From: Anas platyrhynchos
Lineage: Eukaryota > Chordata > Aves > Anseriformes > Anatidae
Assembly: GCF_047663525.1 (NCBI RefSeq)
Contig: NC_092593.1
Location: 28,670,501-28,734,500 of the forward strand
Direction: 5' to 3'
Length of the DNA: 64,000 nt
The position numbers were made by a program, and so were the translations under genes. Position 1 is the first letter of the stretch. Each line of letters begins with the position of its first letter. Positions 27,901 to 36,755 of the stretch are shown in pieces. Under the pieces are notes generated by a model, which saw only the letters and a list, made by a program, of their open reading frames with translations, did not search any database and was not told the DNA's origin.

Positions 27901-30900
27901 AGATGACGAGGTACTGAGGTCTTGCAGACACAATCCCTGTGTTGTCAGGATGATGGTTTGCCCACTGCCACATGTATTTTGGAGGCATCAGCTACTGTTT
28001 CTGATTAAGGATCTCACAGTTTGGCTTCTTCTGATTGAATGATCCCGTCCATCTCTGACATTAGGGCACTGCAAAATGTATCACCAGGCACAGTAGAAGG
28101 GAAGTGAGGTTATGGAATCTGCTCCTGAAGTGGATGCTGACAGTAGACCTCTTGGTTGCCTAGCTCAGGATTTTGCTGAGCATCCCATAAACCAGTCTCT
28201 GAAATTCCAGCAGGTGTCACAGCTATGTTACCATAGCCATGTTCTGCTCAAGAAAGGAAAGGTTGAACGTCTGGTCCATTGTGATTAACTGCTATTATGT
28301 CTGGCAGATGTTACTTGTTCCATTAAAAAGAAAGTTTTTTTTGTTTTTTTTGTTTTGTTTTGTTTTGTTTTTCCCTCCCTCTTAGGTGGAACGTATTGGG
28401 TATTCAAGGAGCCTTACTTAGCCTCTTTGTGGAGCCAATTTACTTCTCTAGCATCATCTTGGGGAGTTTATATCATGGGGATCATCTATCCAGAGCCGTA
28501 TACCAGAGGATAGCAGAGATAGAAGATCTACCACCTCTTTATACACTCAACAGACCTTTACTTAGTGGCAAGTATCTAATGGAGAAGGCTGTACCGGTAA
28601 CTAAGTCTGTTCCAGTAGCAATGTGATTTTGCAGTTCTCAAAACCTTGCAAATTATGTGCTGTGAGTAAATTGCTTTCTGGTTACAACACAGAAGATACT
28701 GGCTAAGCCTAATATAGTTATTTAGACAGAAATATCTATCAAGAACCTTTCATTAGTTAAAGGGTGCCAAAAAGAGCTGGGGTATGAACTGGATGCAGTT
28801 TCATGTAATTGCTGTCTAGAGTGTACCTTAGCAATATGTGAGGCAAGTTGAAGGTTTAGTGAAACCTCTTATCATCCATGGGATAGCGTGTTAGCTCTCA
28901 CTATCACTTCTCCGGCCCTTGCAGATATTTATTGAATTGCTGCATCATTTATCAGCGTGACAAAATACATGTGTTTGGCTCACAATCTCTGGACCAGTAA
29001 CCAGCTAAAAATGGATGGAAAGAATGTCTCAGATGCTATCGGTTGTGTTTTCTTTTGTCGTCGTTCTGTTGGATGCAGCATTAGCTTTTATTAGCATGGC
29101 ACCTAAATTGTTTGCATGTCTCAATTATCACAGTATTTTCACTTCCACATTGTGCGTTGTGTTAATGCACAAATGCTTTATCCAAATTCTGGTGACATTT
29201 CCCTCGGAAATATTTTTAATATAACATTAAGTATTAGCTGACAGACAGCAATGCAGTAAGCCCTAGCAAGTAATTAGCAGCTGCTGTTGAGATTTTTAAT
29301 TGTTGTTCTTTAGCATTGCATTGATCCTAGACTCAAGGGGCCAAAAGGACTGGCACTATTTGAATTAACAGGTTGTAACATAAATTGAGCCATGACTTAA
29401 AAAGAAAGTTCTGAAGTATCTTAAAAATTTCTAAAACTGCTAGTTACAGTAGTGTTGTAAAAGCTTTAAAACTGAAATCTCTTATATTACCTATCATTGT
29501 GTGCATTGCTTTGTTCTGCAGAGCTTGGCTTTGGCATGCCTGTTTATTTTCCGGGCGGGAGTGAGGGGGAAATCAGTATTTTAAAGCATGTTTAAAGCTT
29601 AACGTGAATGCTAAAAATAAATATTGGGGGGGGGGGGGGGAAAGAAGGCATATCAAACAACCATCTTTTTTTAATTATTATTTTTAAAGAAAGATAATTA
29701 GTAAGGATTCCATGAACTAGGATGTACTGAAGTATTGTGACATAATCATCCTTATAGTAGCAAATAAGTAATAGTGCCAACACTCACAGTACCTAATATA
29801 TGATTGTTGTATTGGGTTAGTAGCTGATGTATGGACTGTTGCTGCCTGATTTCTGGGAATTTTTATAAACTCTTCAAGACAGCATGGTGGGAGGAGCTTC
29901 TGTTGTTCTTTTCACAACATATAATAGCACCTTGGCTTCTTAAAAATCATCTTCCTGAAATACTGTTACCATCTATTTGCCATGAAATAGTACCATCTGT
30001 TTAAACAGTTCATCCAGAAATCACTGATCAGTAAAGAGTGTTCAGAAATGTTCTCAGCTGTTGAGTTTTTATGAAAATGCATGTCTCAAAATGTACACGA
30101 AGGTTGTTTGAGATGAAGGACAGAGGAGAATTACCGTGATGAATTTCCTTCAAATGGATTAGTCTTGAAAGCTGCTTCTCTGATCCACACCGTTGGATTC
30201 AGCTGGGACAGACATGTAGCTACACGTCGACTCTTTGATTCACTTGACACCGTATTCTTATCTGCAGTACACGCCGCAGGAACAGCTCTCCCCAGTTCTG
30301 AGTTCCCCCTTATACCACACACACAATTGTGCTATTGTTTCTCATTTCTAACAGAGGAATGAACTGAAATAGAAATAGTTGCTCAGTTACGGTATTCTGT
30401 CTTTCCCCACTGTTTCTCACCTATTTAGCTGAGAAAACGCTATAAAAGCTGTTCATAAAACAACTTTTATGTCTCCAGGGCCAATTGCATTAAGATGAAG
30501 CCGGACTGAGCTATTTTTATCTACTCTATTGGTGAAAATTGTATTTTCATCGAATGTTCTTTCTTTCTTCATAGGAGACTTTCTACTTATACATCCCTTT
30601 CCCAGCAAGTTAAGTGACAGCATGTGTATCGGAGCAGCTGTTTTTCAGCTAGGGGTGTGGGAAACCCTTATGTTTGTAGAAAGTTCTTTCCCTGTATCAA
30701 CTCTTGGGAACCTTGGTTGCAGTACCCAGCCTTTCAGGATGCCTTTAGCACCACAGCACAGAGGGCATGTGAGCTCTCACTGAGAACTGGTCATTTCTCA
30801 GTGAGATGATGACAGGTTAAAATCTTGTGAATTTCTGAATAACCTGAAAAGGGCACAATTCCTCATTCAAATCAAATGAGGGTGATCATATAAATCTGCC

Positions 30901-33900
30901 AATAAAAAAAGGTACCAGTCTGCAGGTTAATATGCTAAGGCTTTTTGGAACCACTTTTTGGAGATAGACACAAAGAAGTTAACTTGGCGCAGGAGTAGAG
31001 CAACAAAGCAAATGCTCCAAGTAGAGAATCTGACCTTGAATATCCTTGAGAGAAGTGATCATTAAATGTAAAAGGAAGTCTATTGCACATATAAAAAGCA
31101 AGCTCCTTTTCACTGGAGGCAACTTGTGTGAAAATAATTTCATCAGGTTGTCCATGTTTATGTTTCCTGTCTGTGGAGCTCATGTGCTTATATATCTCAG
31201 CTTCAGGGACCTGGGCTAATGGCACCTGCTAGGGTAATGTTTTTAAAGCAAATGGCAGGGTATGCCCAGCCGTCCTTCATGCTCTCCTGTCAGCAATATC
31301 TACTAAAGTCAACAATGAACACTGCCCTTGTGCCTGGTTTTTCTGGATAATCCATTTTTTCTTAGCTGTGATTATATTATTTCAGCCAAAGTTTTCCATT
31401 TAGCAGAACATTGTCAGAAATGAAGTTGTTGGTGTTTTTTGACTTGTTCTTATGGTATGGTTGACAGGTATTTCCTCTGTTTCATTTCTTGGATAAAAAT
31501 CCAGGAGCAGTGTCACATCTACTGATTATCTTGTCACCAGCATAAGAGCTGTCTTAAGTAAGACTAAGATGTTAAGGTAAGGTTAATCTAGCCCAGCATT
31601 CTTCTCCCACAGGCAGGTATGCAGTGATAAAACAGAGGAAAATGGTATGCCTCTGCAGATATCTCCTGAGAATTGCATCAGTAATCTGTGAATTGGAAAC
31701 TTCCTGAGCTAGTCTTTGTTTTTAAGAATCCTTAATAGATTTTTTTTTTATTCATGAATTCCTGTTCCAGCTTTATGAATTGCTGTAAACTTCTTAGTTT
31801 CCACAACCATCTTTAGTAAGGAGGGCCATAGTGTATTTAAAGACTTTTGCAATAGCGTTTACTTTTTGCTAATTTAATTCAATGTTCTTTAGTGCTCTGT
31901 ATGATACAGATACACCATGTACCATACAGGTAGCAGTTGTTCCATGTCACCTTTGTCTTGGTGCTCAGATCTCTATACCACTGTGGTATTCCCACTAAGT
32001 CCTATCTTTTCCAGACTAGAAAGTCTTAGTGCAATTTGTTTTTTCTTGTACGGAAAATATTCCATGCATGGGTCTTCTCTTCCATTTTTGGGCTGGCAAA
32101 ACCAGAGCAGCACATGATACTCAAGGTAAGGTAGCAGTAATTATTTATACGGTACTTTATTTTGTTCTGTATTCCTTCAGTAATAATTTCTTGTATTCAC
32201 TTTGCTCCATTTATTACTGTTGATCATCGACCTGATCTTTTGATAGAACTTAATATTCAAAATTATAGAACCATTTAGTTTAGAAAAGACCTTCAAGATT
32301 ATCATTGCTGGTTCCTATACACATTTTAAGAAAAAGACCTTCAAGATTACTATTGCTGGTACCTGTACACATAAGAGAAAGTTGTATTTATATCTTCATC
32401 TAGAAGTCTTTCCCTTGCTTACAGTACCATTATTAAATTTAATGACCATTGAAGTTAGTTTGCAGCATGTTTCTTAAATAGAACATCTAAAATTGGAAGG
32501 AGCAAGGATCATCAAGTCCAAGCTCCTGGCTCCACACAAGACTTCCTTGAAATCAGGCCCGATGTCTGAAAGCTTTGTCCAAGCACTTCTCAAACTCCAT
32601 CCAGCAGGCTCAGTGCTGTGACCGCTGCCTTGGAGAGCTGGTTTCAGTGCCCAGCCACCCCCTCAGTGAACAGCCTCTGCTGTGTGAGTGTGGAAAGAAC
32701 ATGAGTAAGCTGGTAGAGAAGTGTAATTTATATCCAGTATTTGCTGCAAGAGTTGTACACAGCCTAGATATATTGGTCTGGGGAGGGAGTCATTCACTAG
32801 AGGAAAAATATTAGGCAACAGATTTTTCTTATTTTATTCTTCTTAAATAGAGTGCTCTTTCATACTAACAAGAAAAGGGGCAAGACATCTTTTTGCAATA
32901 CTAGAACCATATCAGATCACTGTACTTGGTCAGTAGGATATGAAACAAGCAAAGGTACAGATATTTTTAAGATAAATAAAAAATATGACAGACTGACCTA
33001 TGTGTCATGAGGTGGCAATTTTTTAGCCCTTTTGCCTCAGTAGTTTTGATAAACAGTTTTTAGATTAACAAGTTCACCAGTATGCTATATTAAGTAAATG
33101 GTATGTTTCACATAAGCTTCACAAAAAAAAATTGAATTTATATGTTTATGGAGAGTCAGAGTTGAGATTCCTTTTGTGTATACCTACAGTTGATAGGTCT
33201 TTAGGCACCTGTTGGGTGCCACTCTGTGGCAGGGTTTGTTTGCTATCCAGCATTTGGACTTTAATGGTGCAGGATGAGCTGTGTTGTGCATAATCATAGA
33301 ATCATTAAGGTTGGAAAACAACTCCAAGATCATCTGGTCCAACCATCATCCTAATCACATTGCCGGCTCATGTTCAGGTGAGCATCAATCAGCACCCCCA
33401 GGTCCTTTTCCTCTGCACAGCTTTTGAGCCGCTCTGCCCCAAGCCTGTAGCGCTGCATGGGGTTGTTGTGGACAAAGTGCAGGACTTGGCACTCAGCCAT
33501 GTTGAACTTCACCCCATTGACCCATCCTGTCCACGTCCTTCTGCGGGGCCTTCCTACCCTCCGTCAGATCGACACTTCCCCCCAGCTTGGTGTCCTCTGC
33601 AAACTTGCTGAGGGTGCACTCAATTCCCTCATCCAAATCATCATTAAAGGTATCATCTGCAGTTTTCAGGACATGATGCATGAATTAATTGCCAGCCACT
33701 CAGAAAGACAGCAGAAGTTTTGACAATCTTTCCTAAAAGAAATCAGAGAATAACTCTTTAGGAATTTTTCATTCCAATTTTATTTTTTTAGTTTTATATT
33801 TTAAAAGAATGTGGAATGGTGACACTGTTGCTTATTATTTACTCATGATTTACAGGTAATCAGTCATAGCGATGAGGGTGACATAAGCCAAGCATAAAAA

Positions 33901-36755
33901 TGTGACATCTGGAAATTCAATATGATTGATACTTAAAAATGTTTAATTAGTAAATGAGGAATTGGTTATAGTAAACAAACTGAATTTTGCCATGTCATTC
34001 AAGATCTAAGACCTTGTAGCTTTTACGCATGCTCATCTCTGCACCCCGCAAGTGGGTGTTGTAAGACCAGGGCCAAGTGAGCAAGTCCTATGTTCATCTG
34101 CCTCTTAGGTTGGTTTAATTTGTTTGTTAAGTTGTATTTCAAATATCAGCAAGAAATGCATCTTGCTGCAATACTTACATTGAATTCATACAAATTTACT
34201 AGATCTTATTAGGTGTAAAACCTAGCAGAAACTGAGATCTCAGAGTACAATTGGAGTAGGCTTGTGTCAGAGTAAAAATGGGACCTTTATTAGAAAGGAA
34301 AAAACAAACAAACAAACACACAAACACACGTGTTTGTTCTCCTCTGATGAGACATCCTAAGTTTTGCCACCCCTGTAATGGCTGTGAGGTCTGCTGGATC
34401 AAAGCCACCACACTGCACAGCATTTCTGTAGTGCACAGCCCAAACCACTTGCTGTGCTGATGCCCCTGGCTGCTGCATGAGAGCACTGGGGGGAGTGCTG
34501 GAGTGGTCATGATACGTGTCTGGGAGGTGGGTTGTGTATGTATTGCAGTGGCTGTCATACTCTTTAAGCACAGTACAGTGGTAATATATATGGTGCATTT
34601 CTGCAGCATTGGGCTGCTGTAGGGGGAATAAATCCTGCCTTTGGCAGCCTGGGCTGGTTGCCAGCCTCTCTTCACACTTAGGTTAGGCTTCCAGAAAGCC
34701 ATCTTTGACAGATGTTGCAAAACCTAACATCTGAGCAAAATGATCTGAGGTCTCCCTTATCACTTGAGCCCTGCAGATCACCATGTCTGGGTGTATTAAG
34801 TAGCAATGAGCACGTAAAATGGGGAGGCAGCTGAATCACAACCAAATTTATGCTGAAAGACTCAATTGTCCGTTGTTCTTGGCTTTCTGCACAGGATGTT
34901 GATGTTGGGGCTCACTCTGCCTAACTTAGACAATTAGAGGCAGGGCCCCTCTATTCCTGGTCATTGTGTTTGAATTTGTTACTTGCTTTGTGTAAACGTG
35001 AATCAGACATCCCGTCATTAAGGTCAGAAGTAAGATCATCCTATCTACTCTGTCTGGAAAACTGCCTACTGGACACTGGAGCAGTTTAAAACACTCGGTT
35101 AGCTTTCTGGATTCTGCATTTGTTCAGGGGTGAATTCCAAAACCTTGACTCTGTGTAAGCACTGCTCAGCAACAGCTGACAACATTGGTGTGTTATCAGT
35201 GTTATCTTCATCCTGAATCCCAAATGCAGCACCATGCCAGGTATTGTGTAGAAAATTAACTCTATCCCACCCAAAACCAGGACAGTGCAGTAAGGTGCTA
35301 GTATCACTGTCCACATGGAGCTGAGTCACAGACCTCTCTGCACAGCCTCCTCCACTGAGGAAGCTGGTTTCTCACAGCTCCAGTGATGTACACTTGCCCA
35401 GCTAGGAATGGCAGTGAAAGGCCATTTTTAGCCACAATGAAAATGAAATACGTGTGGCAGTATCTCCATGATTCAGTGAAAAATCTGCAGGAGAATGTTC
35501 TTATAGTAGAAGAATCACTTGTAAGAATGCCTAGCGATGTGATTTCAGTAGCTCTAGTATATCTGGTATATTCTTACTACCCAATAAGAATAATCATCAA
35601 GAGTCAGTATTTATTGTTGTCATTAAATATCTCTCTTCTTTCAGGTATTAGCAACGCAGAAGCACGCCAACCAGGGAAAGCACCAAACTTCAGTGTAAAC
35701 TGGACAGTAGGAGACACTTGTCTTGAAGTTATTAATGCTACAACTGGCAAAGATGAAATGGGTCGTGCATCTCGCCTTTGTAAACATGCTTTGTACAGCC
35801 GCTGGATGCGTATTCATGCAAAGGTACATATACTAAAGTGCAAGATTTTTCACTTCTAAATGGTGTATTCATGTGCTACTTTCTGTATTTAGAAACCACT
35901 TCATGAGCCTGTCTTAAACTAAGCTTAAAACCGCCATTAGCTACCAGCCTATGTAGTAATGGAAAACAACACATTTATTTAGATAATATTTTTTTTGTCT
36001 TATAATACCTGGTACAAAACGCATGCAAGGGTCTGATAATCTTCTCTTATAGTGAAGTAAAAACAAAGGGTGCTAACTCCTTTGAACTCATTTTAATTTG
36101 TTTGGAAATACAATCCCAGTTTCACTGAAATCAAACCTACTTAGATTTCAGGCTGTCCTGTCTTAGGAAGAAAAGACACAAGAAAGTATCCATTAAAGCC
36201 TTTTCAGCGTCTAGGCTTCCTCTGCTAAAGGATGTTGATAATCCGGAAGAAGCAAAAGGCGTCCTCGCTATGGTGAAACTACCACAGCAATACTGAAAAG
36301 TGAAGTCCAGAGTGCCCCTCTCTGGATGTGGTACTGCACTTTTTCCCTTTGCCCAGAGAACTGAAGATGCAGTTAGGTGTGATGAGGCTAGACACAGTTA
36401 TGATGGCTGGAAGGAGAAGCATAATCATGTTTTTTTAAGCTCATCTGCCTTTGCCTGTACATTTGGTTTAGTACTTTGTTACCTTGTTTAATAATAGCTG
36501 TTTTAATAACTCAGTTACTCTTAAACTGTTTGGTTGAATAGATCATTTTCTCTCTTCTTGTCTTTTTAATCTGCACAGCTTTCCTCCAGCTTGCGCTCAA
36601 AGATTCTCAAGCCTAACTTGTACCATGAAACCAAGCAAGGAGCCACTGAGTATCAAACTGCCAAAGAGCGTTTGTTTAAAGCATTCCTGAAGGCAGGACT
36701 TGGAGCCTGGGTGGAGAAACCCATAGAACAGGATCAGTTTTCTCTCACTGTCTGA
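3286..36755 (+). CDS. ADARB1: ADARB1 (ADAR2), double-stranded RNA adenosine deaminase, whole coding span (9 exons)
   Basis: ADAR2 is a nuclear enzyme that deaminates adenosine to inosine in duplex pre-mRNA. Nine exons join in phase (3286-3313, 10225-11159, 17682-17796, 19191-19359, 19900-20048, 20264-20432, 28386-28567, 35645-35823, 36579-36755) to 2103 coding bases, 700 residues; the human short isoform has 701. Order: Lys/Arg-rich nuclear signal near residues 66-71, dsRNA-binding domain 1 at about 78-144, domain 2 at about 233-298, then the deaminase domain. Zinc and catalytic residues fall at the human positions: H394 and E396 in CHAE, C451 in SPCGD, C516 in SCSDK, and the base-flipping E488 in SGEGT. 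The start is the short first coding exon, not the in-frame ATG at 10260, because its MDVDDEENM matches the human N-terminus and its phase fits. No broken exon is seen. The primate Alu cassette exon is absent, as expected. Confidence 0.97.
5862..6165 (+). repeat. CR1 LINE, 3' end
   Basis: Carries the CR1 signature (caagtgatagaacaag, aaaatttcttcactgaa, ggaacaggctgtc, and a terminal gtgattctgtga). 5'-truncated and eroded, in ADARB1 intron 1. Confidence 0.85.
7038..7063. repeat. (TA)n microsatellite
   Basis: About 13 TA units in ADARB1 intron 1. Confidence 0.95.
7279..7557 (+). repeat. CR1 LINE, 3' end
   Basis: Has gtagtgacaggacaagg, ttcttcactctgagggtg, ctggatggccttcaaggttc. 5'-truncated copy in ADARB1 intron 1, about 1 kb upstream of the ECS. 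Confidence 0.88.
8558..8660 (+). promoter_or_regulatory. ADARB1: Editing-site complementary sequence (ECS) for ADARB1 self-editing
   Basis: This intronic segment is the imperfect reverse complement of 10116-10216. Best stretches: 8648-8660 with 10116-10128 (13 of 13 paired), 8608-8615 with 10160-10167 (8 of 8), 8593-8597 with 10179-10183, and 8568-8574 with 10202-10208. Mismatches, G-U pairs and a one-base bulge lie between them. Mammalian ADAR2 pre-mRNA is known to fold an intronic duplex over its own cryptic acceptor. The assignment here rests on pairing and position, not on an experiment. Confidence 0.85.
10116..10224 (+). promoter_or_regulatory. ADARB1: Self-editing site and editing-dependent alternative 3' splice site of ADARB1
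   Basis: An AA dinucleotide at 10176-10177 lies exactly 47 bases upstream of the normal exon 2 start (10225). In mammalian ADAR2, editing of the second A gives AI, read as AG, and adds 47 bases to the mRNA. In the predicted duplex A10177 pairs with T8599, with a G-G mismatch on its 3' side. Use of this acceptor (exon from 10178) would shift the frame and end translation at 10441-10443, giving a product of about 97 residues with no deaminase domain. Confidence 0.85.
10225..11159 (+). CDS. ADARB1: ADARB1 exon 2: nuclear signal and both dsRNA-binding domains
   Basis: The acceptor is caccgcag and the donor gtgaga. The exon is 935 bases and completes codon S10, so the frame runs through [11 protein letters not shown] before the internal Met22 at 10260. 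It encodes a Ser-rich run, the basic KKRKK cluster, dsRBD1 (starts [10 protein letters not shown]) and dsRBD2 (starts [10 protein letters not shown]), each with the KKxAKxxAA helix that grips RNA. Human has Leu where Met22 stands, so birds have an extra in-frame AUG in a good context (aacATGG). Confidence 0.97.
11160..17681 (+). other. ADARB1 intron 2
   Basis: Apart from the TA tract and a T16 run near 13074, nothing recognised. Open frames here are short and lack codon structure. Confidence 0.6.
11296..11412. repeat. AT-rich (TA/TATG)n tract
   Basis: Alternating tgtgtg, tata and atatatatgc units begin about 135 bases after exon 2 of ADARB1. No coding potential. Confidence 0.9.
17682..17796 (+). 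CDS. ADARB1: ADARB1 exon 3, start of deaminase domain
   Basis: Residues 322-359 begin [10 protein letters not shown] and end with the AGIVMTT segment that leads into the deaminase fold. The acceptor is caacag and the donor gtaaag. One base of G360 is carried over. Confidence 0.95.
19191..19359 (+). CDS. ADARB1: ADARB1 exon 4, catalytic HAE motif
   Basis: The exon encodes [12 protein letters not shown] and [12 protein letters not shown]394 is a zinc ligand and E396 the proton shuttle. The acceptor is ttgtcag and the donor gtaagc. It ends two bases into a Ser codon. Confidence 0.96.
19900..20048 (+). CDS. ADARB1: ADARB1 exon 5, zinc ligand C451
   Basis: The exon encodes [10 protein letters not shown] through [11 protein letters not shown], with zinc-binding C451. 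It ends in HEAAQE, where human has HEPILEE. The donor is gtatga and one base is carried over. Confidence 0.95.
20264..20432 (+). CDS. ADARB1: ADARB1 exon 6, E488 loop and zinc ligand C516
   Basis: The exon encodes [20 protein letters not shown], with the base-flipping-loop E488, and [10 protein letters not shown] with zinc-binding C516. Position 488 is Glu, the ancestral state. The acceptor is catttag and the donor gtgaga. Confidence 0.96.
24411..24600 (-). repeat. CR1 LINE, 3' end
   Basis: Begins with three tandem cagaatca units, the variable CR1 tail, then ggttggaagagacctcaag. Truncated after ctgggcagcccgttcc. Confidence 0.88.
25340..25645 (+). repeat. CR1 LINE, 3' end
   Basis: Runs from the gtagtgataggacaag region to aaggtcccttccaaccc and an attctataattctat tail. 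Less eroded than its neighbours. Confidence 0.88.
28337..28373. repeat. (TTTTG)n tract at the ADARB1 exon 7 acceptor
   Basis: Pentamer and T-run repeat forming most of the polypyrimidine tract of the exon 7 acceptor at 28384-28385. Confidence 0.9.
28386..28567 (+). CDS. ADARB1: ADARB1 exon 7, with a GC donor
   Basis: The exon encodes [20 protein letters not shown] to [10 protein letters not shown]. The acceptor follows a (TTTTG)n/pyrimidine tract. Continuing to the nearest GT (28572) breaks the frame with exon 8. Ending at 28567 with the donor gcaagt restores GISNAEARQ in phase, so the following intron is of the GC-AG type. Confidence 0.94.
29626..29640. repeat. Poly-G run of 15
   Basis: Fifteen consecutive G in AT-rich intron sequence, a length that sequencing often miscounts. 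Confidence 0.9.
32262..32372 (-). repeat. CR1-like 3' tail with internal tandem duplication
   Basis: A short, eroded CR1 3' end. Thirty-nine bases at 32286-32324 are repeated at 32334-32372 with four differences. Confidence 0.55.
32480..32692 (-). repeat. CR1 LINE fragment
   Basis: Contains the reverse CR1 segments catcaagtccaagctcctgg and gctggtttcagtgcccagcc. Lies in ADARB1 intron 7. Confidence 0.75.
33291..33685 (-). repeat. CR1 LINE: 3' tail joined to reverse transcriptase fragment
   Basis: Bases 33291-33361 are a CR1 3' tail. The rest reads, on the minus strand, as CR1 reverse transcriptase around the catalytic FADD box (here [12 protein letters not shown]). The box carries FAED instead of FADD and the frame ends soon after, so it is inactive. 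Confidence 0.85.
35095..35284 (-). mobile_element. Fragment of an avian ERVL-type LTR
   Basis: Same family as 42590-43067. Read on the minus strand, it starts TGTCCTGGTTTTGGGTGGG, then runs through the shared tgttgctgagcagtgctt segment and breaks off after about 190 bases. No gene is present. Confidence 0.65.
35645..35823 (+). CDS. ADARB1: ADARB1 exon 8
   Basis: The exon encodes [19 protein letters not shown] to [16 protein letters not shown] in the C-terminal deaminase fold. The acceptor is tttcag and the donor gtacat. It ends on a complete codon. Confidence 0.96.
36579..36755 (+). CDS. ADARB1: ADARB1 exon 9, C-terminus and stop
   Basis: The exon encodes [17 protein letters not shown] to [13 protein letters not shown], then TGA. 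It is one residue shorter than human at its start (LSSSLRSK versus VPSHLLRSK), which explains the 700-residue total. The 3' UTR follows directly. Confidence 0.96.
   Translation, partial: LSSSLRSKILKPNLYHETKQGATEYQTAKERLFKAFLKAGLGAWVEKPIEQDQFSLTV

Larger units (their letters stand above)
20433..28385 (+). other. ADARB1 intron 6
   Basis: Eight kilobases holding two CR1 copies in opposite orientations (24411-24600, 25340-25645) and a T-rich tract near 21920-21970. Nothing else was recognised. Confidence 0.6.
28568..35644 (+). other. ADARB1 intron 7 (GC-AG)
   Basis: Seven kilobases with CR1 pieces near 32.3, 32.5 and 33.3 kb and an ERVL LTR fragment near 35.1 kb. The donor is gcaagt and the acceptor ctttcag. 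Confidence 0.7.
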
